In this document: positions 25,035-34,164 of the stretch, piece by piece
Layout of the letters: every line of letters begins with the position of its first letter
How positions within the stretch are numbered: the first letter of the stretch is position 1
Translations under genes and position numbers: made by a program
Assembly (NCBI GenBank): GCA_030917445.1
Contig: JAUPUR010000016.1
Coordinates: 1-47,411, forward strand
Source: Patescibacteria group bacterium
GTDB lineage: Bacteria > Patescibacteriota > Microgenomatia > Levybacterales > UBA12049
Reading direction: 5' to 3'
DNA: 47,411 bases
The notes under the pieces: model-generated
What the model was told of the DNA's origin: nothing
What the model saw: the letters and a program-made list of their open reading frames with translations, nothing else
The model's database searches: none

Positions 25035-26919
25035 CAACAACTTCTCCTTCCACCGGCTCATCAGATGATTTTGCCTCGGAAGAAGTATCTGAAGCATCTT
25101 GTGTTTCAGAAGGTTGCTCAGCTTGAGGGTTTTGAGACATTGCTTGCCCGACTTTCTGAAGACTTTCTGAAAGTTCCTGTGTTTTTGTCTGTAACTCTTC
25201 TTTTGTTCCAGTATCTAAAATTCCTTTTAGATTTGAGATTTTCTCACCTACTTCTTTTTTGAGATCTTCACTGACTTTATCTCCTGCATCTTTAAGAGAT
25301 TTTTCAGAAGTAAATATCAATGCATCTGCCTGATTTTTAGCTTCAATTTGCTCTTTCTTTTCTTCATCTTCCTTTGCATGGAGTTCTGCTTCTTTGGTCA
25401 TTCTTTCAACTTCCTCTTTTGATAGGCCTGTTGAACCTGTAATTTTGATACTTTGCTCTTTTCCAGAAGCTTTATCTTGAGCTTTTACATGTAAAAGTCC
25501 ACTTGCATCAATATCAAAGGTAACTTCAACCTGTGGCATTCCTCGAGGAGCAGGTGGAATACCGTCTAAAATAAATCTACCGAGTGACTTATTATCCTGA
25601 GCCATAGGGCGCTCTCCTTGCAAAATATTAATTTCCACTTGAGTTTGATTGTCAGACGCAGTTGAGAAAACTTGAGATTTGGATGTTGGGATGGTGGTAT
25701 TTCGTGGAATAAGTGGTGTAGATACTCCTCCAAGTGTTTCAAGTCCAAGAGTTAAAGGTGTGACATCTAAAAGAAGGACATCTTTGACATCACCTGAAAG
25801 TACTCCACCTTGTACTGCAGCTCCAATTGCAACAACTTCATCTGGGTTAACAGATTTATTTGGCTCTTTCCCAAAGAATTGAGAAACAGTTTCAACGATT
25901 TTTGGCATCCTTGTCATACCACCTACAAGTACAACCTCATCAATATCTGCTGCCTTCAGTGACGCATCACTGAGAGCTTTTTCAACTGGTTTAAGTGTTT
26001 TCTGAATAAGTTCATCAACAAGACTCTCTAACTTTGCCCGTGAAAGTGTCATGGTCAGATGAAGAGGACCTGCTGATCCTTGAGTAATAAATGGCTGATT
26101 GATTTGAGCTTCTTGAGAAACAGAGAGTTCAATTTTTGCTTTTTCAGCAGATTCTTTCAATCTTTGAAGTGCTTGTGGATCCTGTCTTAAGTCCACAGAA
26201 TTTTCCTTCTTAAATTCATCAGCAATATAATCGATTATAACTTGATCAAAATCATCTCCCCCAAGATGAGTATCTCCATTTGTGGACTTAACTTCAGTTA
26301 CTCCATCGCCAAGTTCAAGGATTGAGATATCAAATGTACCTCCACCTAGATCATAAACTGCAATTGTATGTGCATTTTTCTTATCAAGTCCATATGCAAG
26401 AGCTGCAGCAGTTGGTTCATTAATAATTCTCTTAACTTCAAGTCCAGCAATTTCTCCTGCCTGCATCGTTGCTTGTCTCTGACTGTCGTCAAAATATGCT
26501 GGAACAGTAATAACCGCTTCTGTTACTTTTTCACCAAGATAACTTTCCGCGTCAGCCTTTATTTTTTGAAGTATTTGTGCAGAAATTTCTTGAGGTGTGT
26601 ATGTTTTTCCATCTACTTCAACAACTGCCATATCATCTCTTCCGGCTTTGACAGTATAAGGAAGAAGTTTTATGTCTTTCTGTACGGAAGCATCACTAAA
26701 TTTTTTCCCCATAAGACGTTTGACAGAAAAGATTGTTTCTCTTGGCTTCAAAACCATCTGACGTTTTGCAACGTCTCCCACAACATGTGTTTTAGGATCT
26801 ACAACTGATGGAATAACATTTCTTCCTTCAGCTGAATGAATAACTTTGGGAGATCCTCCCTCCATTACTGCGACACATGAGTTTGTTGTACCTAAATCAA
26901 TTCCAATTATTTTTCCCAT
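25018..26919 (-). CDS. dnaK: chaperone DnaK (Hsp70)
   Basis: A 633-residue Hsp70, full length. Signatures: IGIDLGTTNSCVAVMEGG at the N-terminus, VYDLGGGTFDISILE, and VVLVGGMTRMPKI in the nucleotide-binding domain; the linker DVLLLDVTPLTLGLE; and a substrate domain with the helical lid. The C-terminus is acidic and ends EVVDDGKK. An AAAGGAAT ribosome site precedes the ATG. It follows grpE by six bases in the HrcA-controlled operon. Confidence 0.98.
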   Translation of the reverse strand: MGKIIGIDLGTTNSCVAVMEGGSPKVIHSAEGRNVIPSVVDPKTHVVGDVAKRQMVLKPRETIFSVKRLMGKKFSDASVQKDIKLLPYTVKAGRDDMAVVEVDGKTYTPQEISAQILQKIKADAESYLGEKVTEAVITVPAYFDDSQRQATMQAGEIAGLEVKRIINEPTAAALAYGLDKKNAHTIAVYDLGGGTFDISILELGDGVTEVKSTNGDTHLGGDDFDQVIIDYIADEFKKENSVDLRQDPQALQRLKESAEKAKIELSVSQEAQINQPFITQGSAGPLHLTMTLSRAKLESLVDELIQKTLKPVEKALSDASLKAADIDEVVLVGGMTRMPKIVETVSQFFGKEPNKSVNPDEVVAIGAAVQGGVLSGDVKDVLLLDVTPLTLGLETLGGVSTPLIPRNTTIPTSKSQVFSTASDNQTQVEINILQGERPMAQDNKSLGRFILDGIPPAPRGMPQVEVTFDIDASGLLHVKAQDKASGKEQSIKITGSTGLSKEEVERMTKEAELHAKEDEEKKEQIEAKNQADALIFTSEKSLKDAGDKVSEDLKKEVGEKISNLKGILDTGTKEELQTKTQELSESLQKVGQAMSQNPQAEQPSETQDASDTSSEAKSSDEPVEGEVVDDGKK

Positions 26920-26925
26920 AATTTA

Positions 26926-27390
26926 TTATTCCTTTTCTCCATTCCCAACGATTACTTGAGCTGGTCTTAAGAGCTTATCATGTAAGAGGAACCCTGCACG
27001 TACCTCTGATATAACAACCTCTTTTTCTCCATTTTGTGTTGTAATAACTTCCATGTGAGTAGGATCAAAATGTTGACCGATAGTCTCCATTCGAATTATT
27101 CCTTCTCTTTTAAGCGTATCTAGAAATTGTTGAGTACAGATCTTAAGCGTTTGATCTTCACTATGCAGACCTGCCATAAGTAATGTATCCAAAATTGGCA
27201 AAAATCGCAAGATTATATCTTTATTCGCTGATCTTATGAGATCGCCTCTTTCATCTCTAACCCGCTTTTCAAGGTTCTGATAATCAGCCAGTGCTCTTTT
27301 GTACTTGTTCTCCCATTCGCTTATCTGATCATCTTGAATTTCTTCTTCTTTTTCTTCTTCGTCTTGAATTTGTGTTGTATCGTCTGTCAT
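26926..27390 (-). CDS. grpE: nucleotide exchange factor GrpE
   Basis: A 154-residue GrpE that releases ADP from DnaK. The acidic N-terminal head (DEEEKEEEIQDDQISEWE) leads into the long dimer helix (NKYKRALADYQNLEKRVRDE) and the C-terminal beta domain with FDPTHMEVI and PAQVIV. I choose the ATG at 27390, which overlaps the hrcA stop (TAAAATG), rather than an in-frame ATG at 27429 inside hrcA. The motif VxxGFLLHDKLLRPAQV is typical. Confidence 0.94.
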   Translation of the reverse strand: MTDDTTQIQDEEEKEEEIQDDQISEWENKYKRALADYQNLEKRVRDERGDLIRSANKDIILRFLPILDTLLMAGLHSEDQTLKICTQQFLDTLKREGIIRMETIGQHFDPTHMEVITTQNGEKEVVISEVRAGFLLHDKLLRPAQVIVGNGEKE

Positions 27391-27391
27391 T

Positions 27392-28129
27392 TTACCAACC
27401 CTTTGCCATTGATTCAATAAGTGTTCCAAAATAACGAACTGTTGGAACTACCGTCGTGTAATTTAACCTTACAGGACCGATGACGCCAATTTCTCCAGAA
27501 CCATGCTCTGGTGTCTCATAATGAGTAAATACAAAACTATATGGACCTGTCAACTCCTGTCCAAGCTCATCCCCCATCAATATATAAATATCCTCACCCA
27601 TGGTTGCATACGGTTGTTTACATAATTTATGAAAATAATCGTATTCATCAAGCGTTGAAAGTAAAGCTTTTGTGATATCTATATCAAAAAACTCTGGCAT
27701 ATCTAAAATGTTTGCATATCCTGAGGTAAGAACATCACCTTCATTTGTTGTTGCAATTGCAAGTGCACCTGTTTTATGTGCAAGTGATTTTGTTGCTTCT
27801 TTTAAAAATCGCTGCATAGTCTCACGGTAGTCCCAAATTTTTTCTTTGAGCGCAACTTCCTCAACTGTTGAAAGGACTTTCTCTTTCATTAACTCTTTTA
27901 CATAAAATTTCATTCCCATTGGAGTAGGCACACGACCTGCGGATGAATGAAGCTTTTTTAAGTAACCAAGTTCTGAAAGTCTTACCATTTCATTTCTGAT
28001 TGTGGCTGGTGATGCACTTAGACTATACTTCTTTTCTAAAGTCTCAGATCCCACAGCATCAGCTGTATTAATATATTCTTCAATAATTGCTTTTAAAATA
28101 TGTACCTGTCTTTGTGTAAGATTATGCAT
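27392..28129 (-). CDS. hrcA: heat-inducible transcription repressor HrcA (short form)
   Basis: A 245-residue HrcA, shorter than the usual ~340. The N-terminal winged helix (ILKAIIEEYINTADAVGSET, PATIRNEMVRLSELGYLKKLHSSAGRVPT) is intact. The GAF-like region is reduced but the C-terminal segment EHGSGEIGVIGPVRLNYTTVVPTVRYF is conserved. It represses the operon from the CIRCE site just upstream. Lack of part of the middle domain is probably lineage reduction rather than damage, since the frame is continuous. Confidence 0.95.
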   Translation of the reverse strand: MHNLTQRQVHILKAIIEEYINTADAVGSETLEKKYSLSASPATIRNEMVRLSELGYLKKLHSSAGRVPTPMGMKFYVKELMKEKVLSTVEEVALKEKIWDYRETMQRFLKEATKSLAHKTGALAIATTNEGDVLTSGYANILDMPEFFDIDITKALLSTLDEYDYFHKLCKQPYATMGEDIYILMGDELGQELTGPYSFVFTHYETPEHGSGEIGVIGPVRLNYTTVVPTVRYFGTLIESMAKGW

Positions 28130-28144
28130 AAATGTAATACAGAA

Positions 28145-28171
28145 TTAGCACTATAATATCAGGAGTGCTAT
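28145..28171. promoter_or_regulatory. CIRCE operator of the hrcA-grpE-dnaK-dnaJ operon
   Basis: TTAGCACTA-N9-GAGTGCTAT on the plus strand. Each nine-base arm differs from the CIRCE consensus (TTAGCACTC-N9-GAGTGCTAA) at one base. It covers the hrcA -10 box, so HrcA bound here would block initiation of its own operon. Confidence 0.88.
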
Positions 28172-28181
28172 TTTTTGTCAA
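28153..28181 (-). promoter_or_regulatory. promoter of the hrcA operon
   Basis: Consensus TTGACA (28181-28176), 17-base spacer, TATTAT (28158-28153). Predicted start is near 28146, leaving a ~17-base leader without a clear Shine-Dalgarno. The CIRCE element lies over the -10. Confidence 0.75.
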
Positions 28182-28190
28182 TATTACTTT

Positions 28191-28218
28191 TTGAAGAAAA
28201 AAAGAAATTCTATACAAT
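28191..28218 (+). promoter_or_regulatory. promoter of the 28226 membrane-protein gene, leaderless type
   Basis: TTGAAG (28191-28196), 16-base spacer, TACAAT (28213-28218), then seven bases to the ATG at 28226. It diverges from the hrcA promoter and lies outside the CIRCE site. Confidence 0.5.
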
Positions 28219-28225
28219 AATAAAT

Positions 28226-28567
28226 ATGAGAAGAAAAAACAGAAAATTACTCCATCTCTTCCTTGCACTTCTAAGCGGAGGAAGTCTTTTGGCGTGTATT
28301 CTACTCCTCTCCCCAAAGTATGCATTTGAACTACCATTTTTCAACATACCTATTCTCATCATTTTTTTCATTCTTCTTCCATGCTTTCTTTTCTTTGGAA
28401 TCTCTTTTGCAACAAAAAGCCGGAAACATGCGTATCTTATTACATTTTTCGTCCTTGTTTATCTTTTATTTAGACTCTGGGGGTTGACTCACCCCTTTTT
28501 CTTCTTCCTCCTCCTGGCACTCTTTCTCACCTTAGAGCTTCTCTTTACAAGTAAAAACCATTCCTGA
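28226..28567 (+). CDS. small polytopic membrane protein, unknown
   Basis: A 113-residue protein starting MRRKNRKLL, with a basic head and about four closely packed hydrophobic helices (about 10-32, 37-58, 64-82, 88-106). Few charged residues lie between them. No family recognised. The start at 28226 is preferred over an upstream ATG at 28175 because that one falls upstream of the -35 box and in the CIRCE region. It is transcribed away from hrcA and ends 36 bases before metG. Confidence 0.6.
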   Translation: MRRKNRKLLHLFLALLSGGSLLACILLLSPKYAFELPFFNIPILIIFFILLPCFLFFGISFATKSRKHAYLITFFVLVYLLFRLWGLTHPFFFFLLLALFLTLELLFTSKNHS

Positions 28568-28569
28568 GC

Positions 28570-28598
28570 TTGTTTGAGGCTGGGCACTCTGGTAAAAT
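28570..28598 (+). promoter_or_regulatory. promoter of metG-tatD, leaderless type
   Basis: TTGTTT (28570-28575), 17-base spacer, TAAAAT (28593-28598) preceded by TGG (extended -10), then GAGGT and the ATG at 28604. GAGG would be too close to act as a normal Shine-Dalgarno. Confidence 0.6.
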
Positions 28599-28603
28599 GA
28601 GGT

Positions 28604-30019
28604 ATGAGCAAATTTTATATAACTAGTGCAATTCCCTACGTAAACGGCAAACCACATATTGGCCACGCACTTGAATACTTTCAGGCAGATACAGTTAAAA
28701 GATTTCACAAACTCCTCGGTGAGGAAACACTTCTCCTATCAGGAGCAGATGAAAATGCACTTAAGAACGTTCAAGCAGCAGAAAAAGAAGGTACAGAAAC
28801 TCAAGCCTTTTTAGATAAAAATTCACAAGTATTCAAAAACGCTTTTAAAACTCTTGGCGTCGAACTGGATATTTTTCAGCGTGGATCAGATAAAGAAAAA
28901 CATTGGCCAGGGGTACAAAAACTTTGGCAGCTTTGCCTAGAGAGCGGCGATATATATAAAAAATCATACGAAGGACTCTATTGTATTGGATGTGAGAGTT
29001 TTAAGATTGAAAGTGAGTTAACCCCTGAAGGTTTGTGCCCCGATCATCTCAAAAAGCCTGAACTAGTTAATGAAGAAAACTACTTCTTTAGACTCTCCAA
29101 GTATCAACAAGAGATTATAGATCTCATTGAGTCAAACACCTTGCGAGTAATACCGGAGAACAAACGCCAAGAAACTCTTTCTTTTATAAAATCAGGACTT
29201 GAAGATTTTAGTGTTTCAAGATCTGTAACAAGAGCTAGAGGAATTGGAGTTCCTGTTCCAAATGATGCACAACAGGTTATGTATGTATGGTTTGATGCGC
29301 TAACTATTTATATGACGGGAGTTGGATTTGGAACAGACGAAGAAATGTGGAAAAAATGGTGGCCAGCCGATATTCACGTTATTGGAAAAGATATTAATCG
29401 GTTTCATACAGTCTACTGGCCAGCAATGCTTCTCTCTGCCAAACTACCACTTCCAAAGACAATCCTCATCCACGATTTTATTATTAGTGGTGGTCAAAAG
29501 ATGAGTAAAACTCTTGGAAATGTGATTGATCCATTTGAGATGATCAACCAATTTGGACTTGAACCATTTAGATATTTCCTTCTCTCACAAATGCCAATTG
29601 ACGATACAGGTGATTTTACTGTCGAGAGATTTAGAGAAGTGTTTCAAGCGAATCTAGCAAATGGACTGGGCAATCTCGTCGCAAGACTTGCCAAACTCGC
29701 TGAGAATAACCAAATAACTCTGGAAGATAATACCCTATCAATTGATACAGAAGTCATAAAAGCTTTAGAAACCTTTAACTTCAGTCTTGCACTTGAATCA
29801 CTATGGAAAAGGATGACTGTCCTTGACAAAAAACTTAATGAAACAAAACCTTGGACCCTTCCACCATCTGAAGCAACACCTCTACTTATTGAACTTGCAT
29901 ATGAAGTTCGAACTATTGCCTACAATCTACAACCATTTATGCCTGAAACTGCAAAAAAGATCCTTGATCAATTTAGTGGTGAGATAAAAGCTCAATCTCC
30001 ACTTTTCCCACGCATATAA
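28604..30019 (+). CDS. metG: methionyl-tRNA synthetase
   Basis: A 471-residue class I synthetase that charges tRNA-Met. The HIGH motif is in NGKPHIGHAL (residues ~14-23) and the KMSKS motif reads KMSKT near 299. A single zinc knuckle is present (CIGCESF then CPDH, about 125-147). The anticodon-binding helical domain is present, but the C-terminal EMAP/Trbp111-like dimer domain found in many bacterial MetRS is missing. First gene of a probable metG-tatD-glycan gene run; tatD follows after 3 bases. Confidence 0.96.
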   Translation: MSKFYITSAIPYVNGKPHIGHALEYFQADTVKRFHKLLGEETLLLSGADENALKNVQAAEKEGTETQAFLDKNSQVFKNAFKTLGVELDIFQRGSDKEKHWPGVQKLWQLCLESGDIYKKSYEGLYCIGCESFKIESELTPEGLCPDHLKKPELVNEENYFFRLSKYQQEIIDLIESNTLRVIPENKRQETLSFIKSGLEDFSVSRSVTRARGIGVPVPNDAQQVMYVWFDALTIYMTGVGFGTDEEMWKKWWPADIHVIGKDINRFHTVYWPAMLLSAKLPLPKTILIHDFIISGGQKMSKTLGNVIDPFEMINQFGLEPFRYFLLSQMPIDDTGDFTVERFREVFQANLANGLGNLVARLAKLAENNQITLEDNTLSIDTEVIKALETFNFSLALESLWKRMTVLDKKLNETKPWTLPPSEATPLLIELAYEVRTIAYNLQPFMPETAKKILDQFSGEIKAQSPLFPRI

Positions 30020-30022
30020 CCT

Positions 30023-30829
30023 ATGATTGATATTCACTGTCATCTTAATTTTCACTCATTCGAAAAAGATTATGAGCAAGTAATCAAAAGAGCTCACAAC
30101 GCAGGTGTTACGCGAATTATTAATGTCGGGACAAAAATTGATTCGAGTGAATGGGCAGTCAAGCTTGCTCATGAGTTTGATAACCTTTATGCCATTGTCG
30201 GCGTCCATCCTCATCATGCAGACAAAATAGAACTCTCGAATACTTGGCTTGAAGAACTAAGAAAAATTGCTTTAGAAAAAAAGGTAATAGGAATCGGCGA
30301 AATTGGCCTTGATTACTTTTCATACAAATCAAATGGCATTGTCGATCCTGCTCTTCAAAAAGAAATCTTTTCTTTACAAATTGAACTAGCACATGAACTA
30401 AATCTTCCTCTGCAAATTCATAATCGACATGCTGGAGAGGATGTTATCAAAATGCTTAAGGAAAGAAAAAATCTTCTACAAAATATTCCAGGCATGTTCC
30501 ATTGTTTTGCAGGTACTATGGACGTACTTAAAGATGCTCTTGATCTTGGATTTTATATTGGATTTGATGGCAACAGTACATACAAAGGTCTCGCACCAGG
30601 TGAAAGTGTTTCATTAAGTGAGCAGATCGCATATACACCTCTTGACAGAATAGTTACAGAAACAGATAGTCCTTACCTTACTCCACTCCCACATCGAGGC
30701 CAGCGGAATGAACCAGCCTATGTTATACTCGTTGGGCAGCATATAGCTTTGGTCAAAAATAAACCTTTTGAGCAAGTAGTAGAACAAACTACTAAGAACG
30801 TCTATACTGTATTTAGTCGTCTTCAGTAA
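30023..30829 (+). CDS. tatD: TatD-family metal-dependent hydrolase/DNase
   Basis: A 268-residue TIM-barrel hydrolase. Metal ligands are visible: HCH in MIDIHCHLNF, the GEIGLDYF glutamate, the histidine in LPLQIHNRHA, FHCFAG, and the final aspartate in TETDSPYLTP. TatD proteins have 3'-5' DNase activity in repair and quality control. Adjacent metG-tatD is a very common bacterial gene pair. Length is normal. Confidence 0.95.
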   Translation: MIDIHCHLNFHSFEKDYEQVIKRAHNAGVTRIINVGTKIDSSEWAVKLAHEFDNLYAIVGVHPHHADKIELSNTWLEELRKIALEKKVIGIGEIGLDYFSYKSNGIVDPALQKEIFSLQIELAHELNLPLQIHNRHAGEDVIKMLKERKNLLQNIPGMFHCFAGTMDVLKDALDLGFYIGFDGNSTYKGLAPGESVSLSEQIAYTPLDRIVTETDSPYLTPLPHRGQRNEPAYVILVGQHIALVKNKPFEQVVEQTTKNVYTVFSRLQ

Positions 30830-30833
30830 TAAT

Positions 30834-32327
30834 ATGACCTCATTTTTTGATAAAATTTTTACCCGTTATCCAATAAAAACCAAGCGAGCATTGGAAATCT
30901 CAATCGGTTTTGCATCATGGAGTGTTATTCTCTCTCCTCTTTGGGGATCGTTTCTTATTCCAGCCTTTCTTGCTTACTTTATACTTTTCTTTGATATTTA
31001 CTGGTTTTACAAATCATACTCTCTTGTGATCAACGCATATCGATCAAGTCAACGAATTAAAAAAGCTGAAAAAGAAGACTGGGTATCAAAAGCAAAAGTA
31101 CTTCCAGGTTTTGATAAGGTACATCATGTTCTCATCATGACAAGCTACAAAGAAAGTATTGAAAAAATGAGAACAACACTTGAGAACCTTACTCGCCAAA
31201 CACTCTCCCCTAAAAAATTATTCGTCGTTCTCGCTATGGAAGAGAGAGAACAAGAAGCAAAAGAAAAAGCAAGTATTCTCATAAAAGAATTTAAACCCTT
31301 TTTTGGAGATATGTTCGCAACATACCACATTGATGCACCTGGCGAAATTAAAGGAAAATCCTCAAATGAAGCATTTGCTGGAAAAGAAGCTCATGAAATT
31401 CTCTATCTCAAAGGCAAACTTGATATTGAATATGCAACAATCTCATCTGTCGATGTTGATTCAATATTTCATAAACATTTCTTTGCTTATCTCTCATACA
31501 AATATCTTGTTGATCCTCAGAGATATCATAAATTTTGGCAAACTGCCACAGTCTTTTACAACAATATTTGGAAAGTTCCCGCACCGATTCGAATTATTTC
31601 ATTCTTTGGAAGTTTGTGGAGGATTTCACTTCTTGTTCAAGGAGATAGACTTATTACACAATCAACTTACTCGCTTTCATTCAAAATGCTGAGAGATATT
31701 GGATTCTGGGATGCAGACGTTATACCTGAGGACTACAGAATCTTTTTCAAAGCATTCTTTAAATTAAAAGGGAAAGTCTGGGTCGAACCAATATTCCTCA
31801 AGACATCAATGGATGCAGCGTACTCACACGGATATATTAATAGTCTAAAAAACAAATATCACCAAGAAAGACGTTGGTCATGGGGTGTCTCTGATGACCC
31901 GCTTTTTATTAAATGGTGGTTCACAGTTCCAAATGTACCGTTTTTGAGAAAAACAGTTATGGTCTATCATGTGGTTATGGACCACTTCCTCTGGCCTGTA
32001 AATTGGTTCATTATAACCGTCGCAGCTAATGTTATGCCTTTTATCAATCCAGCTTTCTCTCGAACATCTCTTGGATATACACTTCCAAGCTTGGCCGGAT
32101 TTATTCTCACAGCGTGTATAGCTGCTATTTTTGCAATGATGTTTTTGGATTATAAAAACAGACCAGAGAATACCCAGCTACCACTTCACCGTAAAATATT
32201 CTTTCCGCTTGAATTTATCTTAATGCCAATTGTTGGATTTTTTCTTTCAGCATTGCCAGCACTTATTTCACATACGCAACTCATGCTTGGAAAGCGTATG
32301 GAATATAAAGTGACTGATAAAGCATGA
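30834..32327 (+). CDS. processive-type family 2 glycosyltransferase, membrane-bound
   Basis: A 497-residue protein with N-terminal hydrophobic helices (about 20-65), a GT-A domain from about residue 85 (HHVLIMTSYKES) and three to four C-terminal helices. The donor-binding DVD is in SSVDVDS near 206, the catalytic PEDYR acid near 298, and a QERRWSWG motif near 343 corresponds to QxxRW of cellulose-synthase-like enzymes. It should elongate or export a surface glycan. It starts four bases after tatD and overlaps the next gene by ATGA. Confidence 0.83.
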   Translation: MTSFFDKIFTRYPIKTKRALEISIGFASWSVILSPLWGSFLIPAFLAYFILFFDIYWFYKSYSLVINAYRSSQRIKKAEKEDWVSKAKVLPGFDKVHHVLIMTSYKESIEKMRTTLENLTRQTLSPKKLFVVLAMEEREQEAKEKASILIKEFKPFFGDMFATYHIDAPGEIKGKSSNEAFAGKEAHEILYLKGKLDIEYATISSVDVDSIFHKHFFAYLSYKYLVDPQRYHKFWQTATVFYNNIWKVPAPIRIISFFGSLWRISLLVQGDRLITQSTYSLSFKMLRDIGFWDADVIPEDYRIFFKAFFKLKGKVWVEPIFLKTSMDAAYSHGYINSLKNKYHQERRWSWGVSDDPLFIKWWFTVPNVPFLRKTVMVYHVVMDHFLWPVNWFIITVAANVMPFINPAFSRTSLGYTLPSLAGFILTACIAAIFAMMFLDYKNRPENTQLPLHRKIFFPLEFILMPIVGFFLSALPALISHTQLMLGKRMEYKVTDKA

Positions 32328-33826
32328 AAAATCTATCCAAACTTGAAAAATGTAAAGAGTTTTGGTACCTCCTTTTCATAATTTGTCTTTTCTTTTTCCT
32401 CCGATTGCCTTCACTCATTGAGCCATATTGGTATGGAGATGAAGGTATCTATGAGGTACTTGGTGCAGGAATTTCACAAGGAAGAATACTTTATGCAGAA
32501 ATCTGGGATAACAAACCTCCACTACTTTATATTTTCTATGCACTCGTTGGAGCAGACCAATTTAATATTCGCCTCCTTTCTCTCTTGACGGGAATTGCAA
32601 CTATTCTTTCATTCTTTTCACTCTCACAAAAATTATTCAAAAGAACTTTCACGACTCTCATTGTAACGACTGTTTTCGCTATTGTTTTTGGACTTCCAAT
32701 TATTGAGGGCAATATCGCCAATGCTGAAAACTTTATGCTCCTTCCAATACTTCTTTCATTTTCAGTTTTTGTATCATTTTTTACTCAAAAGAAAATTTCA
32801 TATCTCAATAGTAAAAAGTTAGGATATCTTTTTTCTGGGTTTCTCCTTGGTTTTGCATTTCTCATAAAAACTGTTGCCCTTTTTGACTTTGCAGCAATAA
32901 TTTTTATTGCTATTATCGCTACGTTTAATGAGCAACTCTCCATTAAAAGATTCCTTCCCCAATTTCGAAAAATTTCACAGGAACTACTCTATCTCACTCT
33001 TGGATTTGTATCTCCATTGCTCATTTCCCTCCTGTACTTCTTAAGTGTTGGAGCATTGACACAGTATATCGATGCAATTTTTCTTTCTACAGTTGGGTAT
33101 GTAGGGTTTAATAATACTTTTTTTATTCCCCAAGGACTTCTCATCTCAAAAGTGATTCTATTAATCCTTTTTATCTCAATACTCTATTTAGTGAGAAAGA
33201 AAATATCATTTACATATCTTTTTATCTTTGTCTGGGTTGGTTTTTCAGTCTTCAATAGCTTCTTTTCTCATAGACCCTACACCCATTATTTGATTATCCT
33301 CCTTCCAAGCTTATGCCTACTTTTGGGACTTTGTCTTGAAGAATTACAGAGAAAAAGACTCATTGCTATCGGATCATTTATTTTTATTCTCTTTTTAGTT
33401 CTCAATTTCTTCAACCGATGGAGCTATACAAAAACAGTTATGTATTATCCAAATTTTGCTCTTTTTGTAACGAATAAAAAATCTCTTCATGATTACCAAT
33501 CATTTTTTGATAGAAGAACTCCACGTGATACAGAAGTTGCACTTTATGTTAAAAATCATCTGGCAAAAAATGCACATGTTTTTTACTGGGGCAACTCTGC
33601 ACAAATGTATAGGCTAAGTAACAAATTACCTCCTGGTCGTTTCACTGTTGCATATCACATAAAAACAAACGAGAATACATTGGAAGAAACATATGATGAT
33701 CTTTTACGTGTCAATCCAGAATATATTATTGTCCTTCCAGACATGGGAGCTTTTCCTTACCCAATGTACAACTATGTTCACAAACTAACCATTCAAGATA
33801 TTGAAATTTATGAACGAATTTATTAA
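32324..33826 (+). CDS. GT39-like (GT-C) membrane glycosyltransferase
   Basis: A 500-residue integral membrane protein with ten or more helices. Near residue 36 the first periplasmic loop reads WYGDEGIYEVLGAGI and then WDNKPPLLYIFY, the acidic pair and (N/K)PPL pattern of the PMT/ArnT-type GT-C superfamily that uses polyprenyl-phosphate sugars. The C-terminal ~110 residues form a soluble outer domain. It overlaps the GT2 gene by four bases and the next small gene by 17, consistent with co-expression. Sugar and acceptor unknown. Confidence 0.82.
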   Translation: MKNLSKLEKCKEFWYLLFIICLFFFLRLPSLIEPYWYGDEGIYEVLGAGISQGRILYAEIWDNKPPLLYIFYALVGADQFNIRLLSLLTGIATILSFFSLSQKLFKRTFTTLIVTTVFAIVFGLPIIEGNIANAENFMLLPILLSFSVFVSFFTQKKISYLNSKKLGYLFSGFLLGFAFLIKTVALFDFAAIIFIAIIATFNEQLSIKRFLPQFRKISQELLYLTLGFVSPLLISLLYFLSVGALTQYIDAIFLSTVGYVGFNNTFFIPQGLLISKVILLILFISILYLVRKKISFTYLFIFVWVGFSVFNSFFSHRPYTHYLIILLPSLCLLLGLCLEELQRKRLIAIGSFIFILFLVLNFFNRWSYTKTVMYYPNFALFVTNKKSLHDYQSFFDRRTPRDTEVALYVKNHLAKNAHVFYWGNSAQMYRLSNKLPPGRFTVAYHIKTNENTLEETYDDLLRVNPEYIIVLPDMGAFPYPMYNYVHKLTIQDIEIYERIY

Positions 33827-34163
33827 ACCAATTCTACTTGATAAAATTATAAGATTGACACTTCTGATTTCTTTAGGATTACTTTTCTTGTCACTACTCA
33901 TCGTCGGAATATTTTACACAAGCTTACCTCCATTTATTCCACTCTTTAATCAAATGCCATGGGGAGAAGGTCGCCTTGCACCTACATGGATGTTTTTTCT
34001 TTTACCAGCTGTAACTATCTTTATCGCGATACTCAATATTGCTATCACAAAATTTATATATGAAAAAATGCCGCTTGTTGCAAGAATGCTCCATACTACA
34101 ACACTTCTTCTCAGTATTTTTACAATCATCTTTATTTTTAGAAGTATAAGACTTATAATTTAG
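33810..34163 (+). CDS. small three-helix membrane protein, possibly DUF1648-like
   Basis: A 117-residue membrane protein with three helices (about 13-36, 53-72, 87-112). The loop LPPFIPLFNQMPWGEGRLAP after helix 1 recalls the LPxxIPxHFN motif of DUF1648, but the match is loose. The ATG at 33810 is preferred over an in-frame TTG at 33801. It overlaps the GT-C gene and is followed directly by the WecA-like gene. Probably an accessory of glycan assembly. Confidence 0.6.
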   Translation: MNEFIKPILLDKIIRLTLLISLGLLFLSLLIVGIFYTSLPPFIPLFNQMPWGEGRLAPTWMFFLLPAVTIFIAILNIAITKFIYEKMPLVARMLHTTTLLLSIFTIIFIFRSIRLII

Positions 34164-34164
34164 C

